Positions 1 to 10,896 of a DNA stretch of 64,000 nucleotides are shown here, one piece after another. This stretch comes from Bathymodiolus brooksi. Lineage: Eukaryota > Mollusca > Bivalvia > Mytilida > Modiolidae. The notes below the pieces were generated by a model. It worked only from the letters and a program-made list of their open reading frames with translations. It did not search any database and was not told the DNA's origin. Numbering within the stretch: position 1 is the stretch's first letter; the number at the start of each line of letters is the position of its first letter. A program made the position numbers and the translations under genes. The stretch spans positions 105,783,906 through 105,847,905 of the forward strand of contig OY804577.1 in the NCBI GenBank assembly GCA_963680875.1, written 5' to 3'.

Positions 1-20
1 AATAAATCAATCAATCAATT
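1..20. repeat. (AATC)n tail of a dispersed repeat
   Basis: The first bases are AATC tetranucleotides. They resemble the simple tails that end the SINE copies elsewhere in this window (for example the minus-strand piece near 8,735). They lie in the intron just before the first visible exon. The body of the element, if there is one, is outside the window. Confidence 0.4.
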
Positions 21-31
21 CTATTTTTCAG

Positions 32-193
32 CCTCTGGAAGTGTGTACGTCTGGGGATCAGGTATAGATGGACAGTTAGGACTTGGAGATAAAGTATTAT
101 TTCTGTCAACACCAAAACGACTTAAAGACCAAAATTTACAGAGAAAAGTCACATATATTGCCACTGGAGAATCTTATAGTGCTGCTATCACAG
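32..193 (+). CDS. RCC1-repeat protein, first visible exon (partial gene)
   Basis: This 54-codon exon follows a pyrimidine-rich acceptor (CTATTTTTCAG) and ends at CACAG|GTTTGT. It enters and leaves in phase 1. The translation carries a canonical RCC1 blade: a VYVWGSG strand, the GQLGLGD loop, and an IATGESYSAAIT end in the usual 'vaaG..hs.al' position. RCC1 domains are seven-bladed propellers used as Ran-GEFs or as protein-protein scaffolds. A single blade does not show which. The 5' part of the gene lies before the window. The reading joins in frame to the exon at 5083 (…SAAIT-E-NGKLYMWGK…), exactly as expected across two neighbouring blades. The last 22 bases plus the donor have been copied twice into the following intron (see 172-545), so decoy donors exist. 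RPGR, Nek9, RCBTB and HERC relatives all contain such blades, so I give no gene symbol. Confidence 0.78.
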
Positions 194-545
194 GTTTGTT
201 GTCATGGCAGCATACGTTCCAAAAAATATGTGTGATTAGGTCTTTGCATTTTATGACCATATTCAGAAAATCTTATAGTGCTGCTATCACAGATTTGTTG
301 TTGTCATGGTAACATATGTTAAAAATATCTGTAATGCATGATCTTTCATTTTATGACCATTTTCTGAAAATTTTCTGATTTTATGTAGTTTAGAAGTTAA
401 GTGTAGTAAGTACTGCTATCACAGGTTTGTTGTTGTCATGGTAACATTTGTTCAAAAAAATCTGTTTGATTCGATCTTTGCATTTTATGACCATTTTCGG
501 AAAATTTTCTGATTTTATGTAGTTTAAAAGTTTAGTGCAGTAATT
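172..545 (+). repeat. Triplicated exon end plus splice donor, unit ~135-140 bp
   Basis: Three head-to-tail copies start at about 172, 269 and 411. Each begins with the exon end (TCTTATAGTGCTGCTATCACAG or its remnant) followed by intron sequence (TTTGTTGTTGTCATGGTAAC … TTTTATGACCATTTTC). The first copy is the functional exon end. The second has CACAG|AT in place of the donor. The third keeps CACAG|GT but has lost the upstream reading. Confidence 0.8.
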
Positions 546-3440
546 TTCATACTCTTAACATCTGTCAATTTCCCTGAATTTTATATCATTGTTCATAGAT
601 TTGTAATCTATTGCAGATCTATTTCAATGTTCATTTCCCTTTGATATGAAAAAAATTTAAATTAGAGAAAAACTACAGTCCTGTATTGAAATTAAGATTT
701 TTTCTGATTATCATCTCAGAAGCTTCAAAAAATTCTTGACAAATTAATAATAAAATAATTAAACCATCTCTGAGGCAAATTATCTCAAAATGAAATGTTA
801 CAGATTCATTTAATTAATCACCAAAACGTTTAATTAATATTTAATTAAATTTTCTTGAATAATTTTATGTCCAAATATTATATCTTTATGTCATTTTCGG
901 TTTTATATAATATTTTCCAAATATGGATTCTTTTCATAATCAAAACAATAAATCATATAGAAAGCAAGACGAACTATATTGCATTACCATTCTAAATGCC
1001 TTCGTTAATTTTTACCAAAATACTAAAAAACAAAAAAAACAACCATTTTGATATTGGTGGTTTGTGGTTTTTTGTGCAAAGACAAATTTCTAAATCTTTC
1101 TTTGATGAGAGACCGCAATTAGAAAATTTTCAACGGAATAATGAGCTTGATTTTATTTCTACGGGGAAAATGGTCGAGTTCCTTTGTTATTATGAGGAGT
1201 TATTTAATTATTTCAATAGGATGTGTGTTAACATTACGAAGACAATTTGCGGTAGTGTGGTCACAGCTGAGGTTTTTGTCATCGGCTAAATGACGAGATC
1301 ATCCACAACCATTAGGAAACAATACAACGAATATCTTTGATGAATAACATTTAATTGCGTTTTCTAATGTCGTGACATTACAGAAACAAATTATATTTTT
1401 GCATATTGATGAGCCTTAGGAATTACAAATTTCAGTGAAATATTGTATGTTTTCCCATATTAAAAATTCTGAACAAAAGATTTGGCTCTTATTTTTGTTG
1501 GCAATGTTTAATTTTCTTAGCTAATTGTGCATTTAATTATTTTGAAAGGAAACTATAGATGACAATACCACTATAAACATGGCTTCTTGACATCCAATTT
1601 CTAAAAATAATACCAAAGAAAGTTTATACATTTTTTTTAATTCATGAATTATATAAAGGATAGAATTAGAATTATCAGTCTTAATCATGAATTAAATTTA
1701 AATGTGTAAATAGAATTTAGTTTTCTGTATCTGTCTTAGATTATTTTATTTCCTTTCCTTCATTCATAAATAATTTATGAAAATTCTAACTCAAATTTTA
1801 ATCTTGTTTAAAAAAAAGTATGGTAATTTGTATAATGGTATAGTTCTGTTGTTTGTCAGCAAAGTTTCGTACTAAGCACAATTTTATGCAAAGAAGAAAA
1901 CATATTACCATTATTTCAAAATGTGGCTTGTTATCACACAGCCATTTGAAGTTTTTTTTTTTATTCTTGAATATGTTTAAATATTTTTAGACATTTTTAA
2001 AATTTCCTCATCAAAATACAAATTTGGGCAAGATTTAATGAGTTTTTGTCTAATATTTGAAATTATTTTATTTCATTGAAAACTTGTACCAAATATTTAC
2101 TAGTATGAAAAGCTCATGTTTGTCTGCAATTTTTAAAAATACCCTCCCCCCCCCCAGATTTAGGTAATGTTACCCAAACCTTTGAATCTTTATTTAAAAA
2201 AAAAAAAATTTAATTGTATTTTGGAATGGTATGTCAGATTTGTGGTCAGCATGTGAGATACCGTGTTTTGAGAATCACATTTTTTTCTTATTTTTGATCA
2301 ATTCTGAGGGATTTAAGAAGCGAGAAAGAAAGACCACAAAACAAATTATCTATCAAAATACCTTTGCTACTAAGGGTTTGTAGGGGTCAAGTTATATATC
2401 CATTAGTTTTTAACATTATCAATAATGACAAGGCATCAGAACTAGTGTTAATTTTAACAAGTGCATATCAAAAAGTTTCCAGCAAAATTGAAGAATACTT
2501 AATAATCAAGAAATCATTTTTTTGCTGGTGTTTTTATTGAGAGATTTTATAGCTCTATAACCCTTCATCAAAGTATAGATATTCCTTTGGCTAATTGATA
2601 AATCATGTTCATTTAGAAGCTTTTTATCATTTGATATATTCACTTTAAATAGTGTAATAATAAGAGTTTTATAGACTTTTTTTTATTGAAAAACAGTTAT
2701 CCAGCAATTTATCAGGTTCATTATTTACACACTCATTTGGTTTTGTCAGATAGATAATAGAAGTGTATACAATCTTTCACTTTATGGGTTTTGTTTTTCA
2801 TTCACCTTCCATCATTTATGTAATTAAAACGTTTCTAACTGCACCCTGGAATCGATGTGGAAACATTATTGTATTATGTTCATTTTTGATGATTTTCGCA
2901 AAAATGGCCATGGTTATATATTTAATGATTTGACATTTTATCTATAATAACATTTTTTTTCTGTCCTTTTGTATCCTGTCAAGAATAGATAGTTTAAATT
3001 ATTTTTCTGCTCAGTTACCGTTTGGTTTCTATAATTCATGATTCTCCGGGAGCACTCAGATTCATTATCTATGATGCCATTACATGCTTTACAGTTCGTA
3101 TAATTGCTCTTTACAATATTGTAAAAAAAGAAGACTATTATGAATCGCATAGTAATTAAAGTATTGTCAGTTAAAATGGTCCACTTAAAGTTTCATATGT
3201 TTTGATAAATAAAACCAGTTTTATTACAGTCATTTACATATTCATTGTCTGATAAGTTCAATACAGTTGCTTATTCAAATCTATAATTCAGATAATTATG
3301 AAACTGGGTTGCACAGAGTTTAAATTCTGGGTTCAATATAGTATATTGGTCAATGATAAGTAGGAAAGTTTAATTTGGATAAAAAGAGGTACACATTTCT
3401 TCACAGCATTGCATAGAAAATATAACTACAAGACAATATA

Positions 3441-3588
3441 CAGTCAAACCTGTATTAAGAGGTCACCTTTGGGACATTGATAAAGAGGTTCATTTCATAT
3501 GAAATTTTCTATGACGGGACAAGAAAAAGCTGACCTTTTAAAACAGGTGACTGCTTAATAGAGGTGACCGCATGGGCAGGTTTGACTA
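3441..3588. mobile_element. MITE with 11-bp terminal inverted repeats
   Basis: AGTCAAACCTG at 3442-3452 is inverted as CAGGTTTGACT at 3577-3587. Inside, GAGGTCACC and GGTGACC are also roughly symmetrical. There is no coding capacity. The size and TIRs fit a non-autonomous DNA transposon. The superfamily cannot be told; a TA target is possible but not clear. Confidence 0.65.
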
Positions 3589-3830
3589 CATACAATACAT
3601 TTTCGGCAAATATCAAATTTATTTGTGCAAGCTTTAGGCTAGCCTTTCTTTCATGTTTCGAGGCGAGTACAAATAAATTTGATAATTTCCCAACCATGTC
3701 AATGTACATATATTGTGTTTGTACTGCAATATTATGCATTAAAAAAAAAAGGTTTTCGTGCAATAACTTTTGTCCTAGTTAATCGATCCTTCTAAAACTC
3801 AATAATCCTTGGCAGTAAGGTCATGATTTA

Positions 3831-4890
3831 TTATCCCCTCGCCAACGAAGTTGTGAAGGGATATAGTAACGCTACCGTTCTTCCGTCCGTCCTTCCGTAA
3901 CATCCTTGTGAACACTCTAGTCAACATCCTTCAATGGATTGTGACCAAACTTGGTACATACTTAGTCCTTAAGAGAATCTGGAACCCTTTTGATTTTCAA
4001 GGTCAAAGGTCAAGGTCACTGGGTCATATTTTTACCACACAACATCCTTGTGAACACTCTAGAATCAATATCCTTCAATGGATTTTGACCAAATTTGGTA
4101 CATACTTAGTCCTTAAGAGCATTTGGAACCCTATTGATTTTCAAGGTCAAAGGTCACCGGGTCAAATTTTTACCACGTAACATCCTTGTGAACAATGTAG
4201 AATCAACATCCTTCAATGAATTTTGACCAAACTTGGTACATACTTAGTCCTTAGGAAAGTCTGGAACCCTATTGATTTTCAAGGTCAAAGGTCGAGGTCA
4301 CAGGGTCTAATTTTTACCCTGTAACATCCTTGTGAACACTAGAATCAACATCTTCAATGGATTGTGACCAAACTTGGTACATACTTAGTCCTTAGGAAAA
4401 TCTGGAACCCTATTGATTTTCAAGGTCAAAGGTCAAGGTCACCGGGTCAAATTTTTACTGCGTAGCATCCTTGTGAACACTCTAGAATCAACATCCTTCA
4501 ATGGATTTTGACCAAGCTTGGTACATACTTAGTAGTCCTTAGGAGAGTCTGGGACCCTATCGATTTTCAAGGTCACAGGGTCAAATGTTTACCCTGTAGC
4601 ATCGTTGTGAATACTCTAGAATCAACATCCTTCTAGTTATCCCCTCGCCAGCAAAGTTGAGAAGGGGATATAGTAACGCTACTGTCCGTCCTTCCATAGC
4701 ATTTCTTGTGAACACTGTAGTCAACATGGTTCAATGGATTTCAACCAAACTTGATACTCAAGTAATACTACCAAAGATCTGGCACCCTATTGATTTTCAA
4801 GATCAAAGGTCAAGGTCACAGTTGAACTTTGAATTTTTTAGGGGTTTATCGGCGAGGGGATATGCCATGCTTTGCGTTGCCCTTGTTTAG
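3831..4890 (+). mobile_element. CCCCTCGCC dispersed element with internal ~140-bp tandem array
   Basis: The element opens with TTATCCCCTCGCC and closes with GGCGAGGGGATATGCC, an inverted pair. A second start (TTATCCCCTCGCCAGC) lies at 4637. Between them are six imperfect units starting with CATCCTTGTGAACACT at about 3901, 4043, 4181, 4325, 4467 and 4600 (133-144 bp apart). Each carries the order 'ATGGATTTTGACCAAACTTGGTACATACTTAG … AAGGTCAAAGGTCA'. The conceptual ORFs here are repeat shadows. Many units contain direct repeats of AGGTCA. Confidence 0.75.
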
Positions 4891-5082
4891 GAGTTGTTTC
4901 CAAACAAGAGGCCCCAAGGTGCTAAAAGTTTGGGTTTTTTTCCATTTTTTTTGTGGATTGTTTATAAGATATACTGGTTGCTATGTGAACTTTTACTTGT
5001 AACTAATATGAGGTATTGTTTGTTAACGGTAATTATTGGGGTTTTTTATGACAGAAGTTGTATTTTTTTTATTTTTTTGCAG

Positions 5083-5247
5083 AAAATGGCAAATTATATA
5101 TGTGGGGAAAGAACAGTCACTGTATTCTGCCTAACCGACCAACTGGTTTTAAAATTTGGATGCCATTTTGTATAAATACTGGATTAAGTACTGTCAAAAC
5201 TATAAGTTGTGGATCTTGGCATGCAGTGGCAGTAACAGGAATACCAG
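5083..5247 (+). CDS. RCC1-repeat protein, second visible exon
   Basis: This 55-codon exon follows a long T-tract ending GCAG and stops at ACCAG|GTAAAT, phase 1 at both ends. Joined to the previous exon it gives ENGKLYMWGKNSHCIL, a standard RCC1 blade start ('dGklysWG.n.'). It ends ISCGSWHAVAVTG, the conserved 'vaaG..Hs.avt' blade closure. The exon therefore supplies one complete blade and is probably the last blade visible, because the downstream exons lose the pattern. The loop region NRPTGFKIW lacks the usual GQLG, so this blade is divergent. Exon-by-blade organisation and constant phase-1 introns support a single gene with 32-193. Confidence 0.82.
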
Positions 5248-5322
5248 GTAAATCAAATCTGATTGGTTAATATTAAAATTGGGTTATAGGTCATTAAATT
5301 TCTGCTTTTTTGAGGGGACATT

Positions 5323-5325
<3 letters not shown>

Positions 5326-5364
<39 letters not shown>
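5326..5364. repeat. (TA)n microsatellite
   Basis: Uninterrupted TA dinucleotides apart from two CATA/TACA interruptions. It lies directly upstream of a SINE-A copy. Confidence 0.9.
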
Positions 5365-5366
<2 letters not shown>

Positions 5367-5395
5367 AAAGGTAGAGGCTTATTTTGACCATATAG

Positions 5396-5663
5396 GGGGC
5401 CATCACAGTCGTGATCATATGTTAGTTGGATTTATAACTACCTATGCAATCAGTTCCTATCACCCCTAACGTTGTGAATTCGAACCCTGCTAAAGCGAGG
5501 TGTACACGATACAACATTATGTGATAAAGTTTGTCAGTGACTTGCGGCAGGTCAGAGGTTTTCTCTGGGTACTCTTGTTTCTTCCACCAATAAAACTGAC
5601 TGCCACGATATAACTGAAATATTGTTGAAAGTGGCATTAAACACCATATACCTAAACCAAACC
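5396..5663 (+). mobile_element. SINE-A copy (full length)
   Basis: This is the first of about a dozen related ~260-bp copies in the window. The order is a head around TTGGATTTATAACTACC, a B-box-like GAATTCGAACCC, CAACATTATGTGATAAAG, the core GTCAGTGACTTGCGGCAGGTC, CACCAATAAAACTGACTGCC, and a 3' end GAAATATTGTTGAAAGTGGC followed by an A/C-rich tail (CTAAACCAAACC). The tRNA-like B box and lack of ORF fit a Pol III-transcribed SINE. Confidence 0.8.
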
Positions 5664-5774
5664 ATGACCATATAGAGGATACAGTAATTTGATATTTATC
5701 TAAGAAGATATAGAGGTACCGGTAGGTATACAAAATTTCTAACAACAGTTCAATGCAATTTCATTTTTGAAATG

Positions 5775-6158
5775 AACCGTATCTGTGGTGTAATGGTCAG
5801 TGTTGCTCGCCTTAAGTGCAGTATATCGTGGGTCCAAACCAAAGACTATAAAATTGATATTTGCTACTTCTCCGCTCAGCATGCAGCATTAAAAGAGTAA
5901 CAACCAATTCTAGTTATATTGGAATTGGCATAATGTGTCTAAGTGAAATGACATTTACCCTCAAACTGTTATTTCAGTGAACTAGTACTAAAGAAATCAA
6001 AGTATGGGTGATAGTTTTGTAAGTAATCAAAGTAAGGGTGCTAGTTTTGTAAGTGGACATAATCATTATTTTATCTAATATAACATTTTCTGGCCATGAT
6101 ATATCTAAAAAAAAACATTGCTCATTTGGTGGTAAACAACAATCATTCACTCAAATTT
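5775..6158 (+). mobile_element. SINE-B copy, tRNA-derived
   Basis: A perfect tRNA A-box match (TGGTGTAATGG, 5786-5796) precedes a B-box-like GGGTCCAAACC (5830-5840). The body contains AAACCAAAGACTATAAAATTG and CAGCATTAAA, and the end is GGTAAACAACAATCATTCACTC. It shares this order with 6857-7195 and 15924-16258. The middle carries a short duplication (AAGTAATCAAAGTA.GGGTG twice). Confidence 0.75.
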
Positions 6159-6544
6159 GAAATGACAACAATAGTAGCAGTGTAGAATGCGCTTAGACAA
6201 AACTAAGGAGTATAGTGAACAATGTACAAATGTAAGTTTTTTATTTTGTAATTTTGGTAATATATTTTTAGGTATTCTTATACTAAATACTAAATATATA
6301 TGTAATTGATTGCCTTTGTCTAGGGTATATTTAATATTTAGCTAAAAGCAAGTAACAAGTGTATGTTTTGTAAGGGAATGGTTGTCAATTTCATTATGCC
6401 AGCTGTTCAGAGGTCCTATTTTACTGATAGAGGGCATAAACAAGGTGGTCCCTATCAATTCTAGACCAATTTGTTTTTTATGTGAATATATCTTTAAGGG
6501 TGATTTTTATCATTGAATAAACAAACCTATGATGTGTTTTGTAG

Positions 6545-6645
6545 ATCCTCTTACAGTAAATACTGAGGCAAGGTCAGAAATATCTGAGGTAGAGGAATTC
6601 AAAGCTGACAAAATGGTGGATGTACATGGATCAGATAAACACAAG
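6545..6645 (+). CDS. RCC1-repeat gene, linker exon (acidic)
   Basis: This short exon follows GTTTTGTAG and ends at CACAAG|GTTTTA. It enters in phase 1 (completing GAT, Asp) and leaves in phase 0. The product is acidic (SEISEVEEFKADKMVD) with no domain I recognise. Support is phase consistency with 5247 and 7625 plus splice signals. The donor is weaker than the others, and alternative GT sites occur inside the exon. AAACAAATAAACATGAGGTTTTATTT is partly repeated three times just after it, so the donor region is low complexity. Confidence 0.6.
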
Positions 6646-7624
6646 GTTTTATTAATAATAAACAAATAAACATGAGGTTTTATTTATAAACAGATAAACA
6701 TGAGGTTTTATTTACAAACAAATAAGCATAAGTTTTTATTTATATATAAAAAAATTCTTACATTTTATTTTATATACATTGTAGTCTAAAAATGATTAAA
6801 ACATTTTTAAGAGGACAACATTTTAAAAATGTTAGTGGTTTTACTATACATATATTGTACCACATCGGAGGTATAATAGTTGGTGTGTTTGCCTCGAGTG
6901 TGGTCGATCGTGGGTTTGAGCATTGGTCGGGTCAAACCAAAAACTATAACATTGGTATTTGCCGTTTCTCCAATAAGCATACAGCATTAAGCAGTAAAAG
7001 TCAGAAATGGTCGGCTCAGAATTAGAATAATGTGTCCAACTGGAGAGACTTGTCTACCCACTGACTGTTGTTTGATATAGAAATAGAACTTAGCATGTTG
7101 GTCTAGTACAAACTGGATATCATCAACATCTCATCAAAATGTAGCATGTTCTCGCTATGATATGGCTGAATAATTACTCACTCACTGACTTCAGATAACT
7201 AAAAAAGTACTTATAGTTTGAAAATGACAGTATTGCATGTTTGTATTTAAAAACAATGAAAAAAAGAAAAAAAGCAGCTGTAATAAGGTATATCTGAATG
7301 ATTTGTGTTCATAAATAAATTATTTAAAAATAATTATAATAAAATTGGAACACAAATTTCTTTCTAAAGAGAAATTGAAAAGTGGAATTTATATTTAGAA
7401 CTTCGATCTTTTTCCATACCATATCTTTCAAATGATCCAATAACTACAGTGAAGCCTGTTTTAAGCCGAACCCTAAATAAAATAAAAATCTGTTTAGACC
7501 AAACTTTAAATAAAGTCCAAATTTAGGAAATCTTTGTTAATTTAACATGTATAAACTGAACACCTGTTGATTCTCAGGTTGGTCACAGTTTACTGTTTTT
7601 GATAATTGTGTCATTCTGTTGTAG
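6646..7624 (+). other. Intron 3 of the RCC1-repeat gene
   Basis: It starts with three imperfect copies of an 'AACAAATAAACATGAGGTTTTATTTA' motif (about 6,640-6,745). It then holds SINE-B (6857-7195) and AT-rich sequence. Near 7,447-7,600 there is an ACAGTGAAGCCTG … segment that might be a decayed MITE. The intron ends at TTCTGTTGTAG. Confidence 0.6.
6857..7195 (+). mobile_element. SINE-B copy, tRNA-derived
   Basis: The head is tRNA-like (GGTATAATAGTTGGTGTG), followed by TCGTGGGTTTGAGCATTGG in the B-box position. The body has GTCAAACCAAAAACTATAAC, GCATACAGCATTAAG and CTCAGAATTAGAATAATGTGTCC. It ends in TTACTCACTCACTGAC. The layout matches 15924-16258 throughout. Confidence 0.75.
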
Positions 7625-7757
7625 GATAGAGATGATACGTCAGAGGAGAGTGAAGATGACTTTAAAGTACCAAACATTGGCCCCAAACACACAGCTTTAG
7701 ATGGAGAGGTGTTACTGTCAGTAACAGTAGATTATCCTGCTGACATGTTACATAAAA
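7625..7757 (+). CDS. RCC1-repeat gene, acidic tail exon
   Basis: The exon enters in phase 0 after GTTGTAG and leaves in phase 1 at CATAAAA|GTAGGT. It encodes a strongly acidic stretch (DRDDTSEESEDDF) and then GEVLLSVTVDYPADMLHK. A second donor four bases later (AAAAGTAG|GTATCT) would shift phase and break the join to 9654, so I chose 7757. Together with 6545-6645 this gives a Glu/Asp-rich linker after the propeller. Acidic tails are known in RPGR-type RCC1 proteins, but composition alone does not identify the gene. Confidence 0.7.
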
Positions 7758-7818
7758 GTAGGTATCTAGATCAGGTTCAAATCCCAAGAAAAGCAGACCA
7801 TTTTCAGAATTCAAATAT

Positions 7819-8074
7819 GGGGCTGTCGTGATCGTATGGTAGTTTACAACTACCTGTGCAATCATTGCCTATCACCACTTTGTTGTGAATTTGAACCCTG
7901 TTCATGGCGAAGTGTACTCTATACAACATTATGTGATAAAGATTGTCAGTGACTTGCCTCAGGTTGGTGGTTTTCTCAAGGTACTCCGGTTTCCTCCACG
8001 AATATATCTGACCGCCACGATATAACTGAAATATTGTTGAAAGTGACATTTAAGACCATAAACCAAACCAAACC
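7819..8074 (+). mobile_element. SINE-A copy (full length)
   Basis: Same order as 5396-5663: GTATGGTAGTTTACAACTACC, GAATTTGAACCC, CAACATTATGTGATAAAG, CACGAATATATCTGACCGCC, ATATTGTTGAAAGTGAC, and a tail of ACCAAACC repeats. Confidence 0.8.
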
Positions 8075-8728
8075 AGAATTCAGATGATCTCTTTACCTAC
8101 CACTGACATATTTCTGTGATCATTTTCATGTTTTATATCACTAGTGAGGGGGAAAATGTACTATAATTATCATTTTGTGTGTTAACACCATCTGAGATAA
8201 TCGCTATAAACACAGATATGTGCAATCATACGAACATGTACATACTCAAATATCGCTGTTGTTATAGAGCAGTTGATTGATTGAAAGGAATCGGGAACGG
8301 GAACGTAATAAAAACCCAATAATAATCCGTGACATAAATTTCCACGAATGGTAAATTATTTAAAGGATTCCCATTGTTATTTTGTATTGTTTATTTACGT
8401 ATTAATGAAATTTTTCAATGACGTTGTTGTACTTTACTTCAATCTGTTAAAAAGGTAAAAAAAAATTGTGTGGATTATTTATGATCTCAAATATGCAATC
8501 AGGAAAGGAAGTCATAGGAAACAGGAAATGGATGTGGACTAGAAACACTGACCTACAAATTGTCCCGAAACTAATAAAAATGACGAAGTTACTGATGATT
8601 TAAGCTTTTATAGGGAAGAGAAATTAGATAATAGATTTCTAAATAAATTTTTTCTTTTATTTTAAGAGAAAGAGCATCTTAACATACATGTGTATTCAAC
8701 ATACAATAGTAACTGAATTGTAGAATTA

Positions 8729-8790
8729 TTAGAGTGATTGATTGGTGTTTAATACCAACGCTAGCAATATTTCAGCTGTATCATGCTGAT
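8729..8790 (-). mobile_element. SINE-A 3'-end fragment
   Basis: Reading the minus strand gives GCTGAAATATTGCTAGCG … TAAACACCAATCAATC, the 3' end and simple tail of SINE-A. Only about 60 bases remain. The 5' break is consistent with truncation. Confidence 0.6.
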
Positions 8791-9278
8791 TTCATAGTTA
8801 TAGTATAACTAATCTTGCAGTCCAAACATCAAAAATAAATCAAGAGTAAAAGAACAGTGCAGTACAATTGGTTGAGTGTGATTTATTTTTGATATCTTAA
8901 AAAAAGGATTTTGTTTTTCATAGTCGTAGGCTCAATAATATTTTCCATTGTGACAATGTTGGAACAGTGACATCACACAGTGAAATAAACATTTTTATTT
9001 CACTGGGTGAAATACTGGTTTTATTTCACATGAAAATCTCTGTATTTCTCAGGTATCTATGTTATAACATGTTTTATTTTCAATATATATTTAACACATT
9101 TCATACATCCACATAAAAAATGACTGCAAAATATCTTTGGTATTCAACCAGCAAATCTGCCGCGATAGATAAATTATCATCTGTGTGAAATATAGTACAA
9201 TGATAACAACAGTTGTAAGTGCCAGATATATAAATGTTATATCAGCATTCTACTCCAGTGTGCTAAACATTTTCAAAA

Positions 9279-9520
9279 GGCTGTTGTGATTGTATGGTAG
9301 TTGGATTTACAACTACCTATGCAATCAGTGTCTATTACCACTGATGTTGTGGGTTCGACTCCCGATCAGGGTGAGGTGTACAACAGTATGTTATAAAGTT
9401 TGTCAGTGACTTGTGGCAGGTCGGTGGTTTTCTCCGTGCCCTCCGGTGTCCTCCACCAATAAATCTGACCGCCACGATATAACTGAAATTAAACACCATA
9501 AAACCAACCAACCAACCAAA
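9279..9520 (+). mobile_element. SINE-A copy (full length, short 3' deletion)
   Basis: The head GTATGGTAGTTGGATTTACA, B-box GGGTTCGACTCCC and core CAGTGACTTGTGGCAGGTCG are intact. The ATATTGTTGAAAGTGGCG segment is missing, so ACTGAAAT runs straight into TAAACACC. The tail is (ACCA)n. Confidence 0.8.
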
Positions 9521-9653
9521 AGAAAAAAAAAGGATTCTTAACATTAGAATATTTTTCTTGATTTCTTTCATTTAATGGTTATTGTATAGGTTGAACATAC
9601 TGTCACAATTGAGTGTTGACTGACAAAAAAAGTATTTTTGTTTTGAATTGTAG

Positions 9654-10462
9654 GGGAGACAAAAAATTTATCAATATCTAGTGAACAGATGTGGCCACAA
9701 AACGTTCAAGAAAAACAAGAAAGTGACAGATCAAGACTTGTGATACAGATGCCATCAGAGGCCAAGCCACATTTTATCGATGCATCCACTTCACCAATAC
9801 CATTTAGTAGTTCAGAATCGGAAAGTGACGGGGCCCTCCATTCTGCTCGAAGCCTCGTAAAAATGACAGACGAGGATAATTTACATAAAGCATCGACTAC
9901 ACCTTCACAAAAATCTGTATCACGGTATCCATTGTTTTTTGACAGACAGAGAACTAACGCTCTCAAAGAGCAGCCATCTTCAGTGGTGCAGTTTAGTACA
10001 ACAAATGCCGAAAATTTCATTCTCCCTCGAGAAAATACAAACTTCAGCTGTAAACAGATAGATTTAACGGAATTAGAGGTAATAAAAACTATTCACGATT
10101 TGAAATCGCAGGAAAAGATTGTGCGAGCCAATTTGATAAATGAAACTGGTCAAGAATTTATCGAATCGCCTGTGAGTAAATTAAACTCGGACAATAGACT
10201 ACGAGAAAAAATATATACTCGGTCCTCAGAAAAACCTGTGCAGAATTTGGATAATGGAAGATTTATTGACAGTCCCATTCAAAGATCTGGTCGCTATAGT
10301 GACACGGCCATTTTGAATTTATCGATGAAGGACAGACTATCTGTTACAAAATCACACAGGAGTTTGGAAAGCTCTTTAGCAGACTATTATTCTATAGATG
10401 ATGGACGATGGCCAGCCAAGCAGTCTAACAGCATCCCAAAGAAAGGAGATGCTGACTTTGGA
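9654..10462 (+). CDS. RCC1-repeat gene, long Ser-rich tail exon
   Basis: This 809-base exon follows TTTGAATTGTAG and ends at the perfect donor TTTGGA|GTAAGT. It enters in phase 1 (A+GG = Arg) and leaves in phase 0. It codes for 269 codons with no stop. The sequence is hydrophilic, rich in Ser, Asp, Lys and Asn, with acidic-Ser clusters (FSSSESESDG near the start) and no transmembrane or globular signature. It is probably a disordered tail or binding region. An ATG at 9689 falls inside and I do not take it as a start, because the upstream codons join in phase to 7757. The exon contains no dispersed repeat, in contrast to the introns on both sides, which supports real coding sequence. Confidence 0.82.
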
Positions 10463-10482
10463 GTAAGTTATTTTGTACCAGA

Positions 10483-10620
10483 TCTTGTCAATGCACGTGG
10501 GCTAGGGGACATTCAGATCTTGACACTGCATGTGGGCTAGGGGACATTCAGATCTTGTCACTGCACGTGGGCTAAGGGAACATCAAATCTTGTCACTGCA
10601 TGTGGGCTAGGGGAAAATCT
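10483..10620. repeat. 35-bp minisatellite, 4 copies
   Basis: GTGGGCTAGGGG (or GGCTAAGGG) recurs at 10497, 10532, 10567 and 10602, an exact 35-bp period. Each unit contains 'CTTGTCACTGCAYGTGGGCTAGGG' with small changes. The array starts about 20 bases after the exon donor at 10462. Confidence 0.9.
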
Positions 10621-10874
10621 ATATTTTGCATGCATGGTGATGGATTTTCTACAAAAAGATCTGTAAAGAGAATCAAATTTTTTCAAATGTTAATTGTCTG
10701 AATACACATGGGATAAATTAAGTAGCAAGATTATTTTCAATATGGTGTGACGTTTTCACTGCTGAATTAGTTGGATGTGGGCCGAGTGAATAATTGGTCC
10801 AAATCTGAAATTTAGTTTTTGAACCATTGCTCGACTCGTAGCCATCAAATTATTTCTTAGTTGGGCTTTTTTTT

Positions 10875-10896
10875 GGGGGGGGGGGGGGGGGGGGGG
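10875..10896. repeat. 22-base G homopolymer
   Basis: An uninterrupted run of G is followed by TGGCAGGGGG. The length may not be exact, because assemblies often miscall long G runs. Confidence 0.9.

Larger units (their letters stand above)
194..5082 (+). other. Intron 1 of the RCC1-repeat gene
   Basis: This AT-rich intron lies between phase-1 exons. It contains the triplicated exon end (to 545), a MITE (3441-3588) and the CCCCTCGCC element (3831-4890). From 546 to 3440 I see only AT-rich sequence with homopolymer runs. The short ORFs there (such as 996-1289) have no splice-site context or recognisable product. Confidence 0.7.
5248..6544 (+). other. Intron 2 of the RCC1-repeat gene
   Basis: The intron holds a TA microsatellite, one SINE-A copy and one SINE-B copy, annotated separately. 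From 6159 to 6540 I see only AT-rich sequence before the TTTTGTAG acceptor. Confidence 0.65.
7758..9653 (+). other. Intron 4 of the RCC1-repeat gene
   Basis: Two SINE-A copies and a minus-strand SINE-A fragment occupy part of it. The remaining AT-rich sequence, including 8075-8728, shows no exon-like open reading or further structure I can name. Confidence 0.65.

Noticed and set aside
996..1289. 97-residue ORF in intron 1
   Set aside because: No splice sites joining it in phase, no domain, and it lies within AT-rich intron.
7447..7600. Possible MITE (ACAGTGAAGCCTG … CACAGTTTACTGT)
   Set aside because: The inverted ends match too weakly by eye to claim an element.
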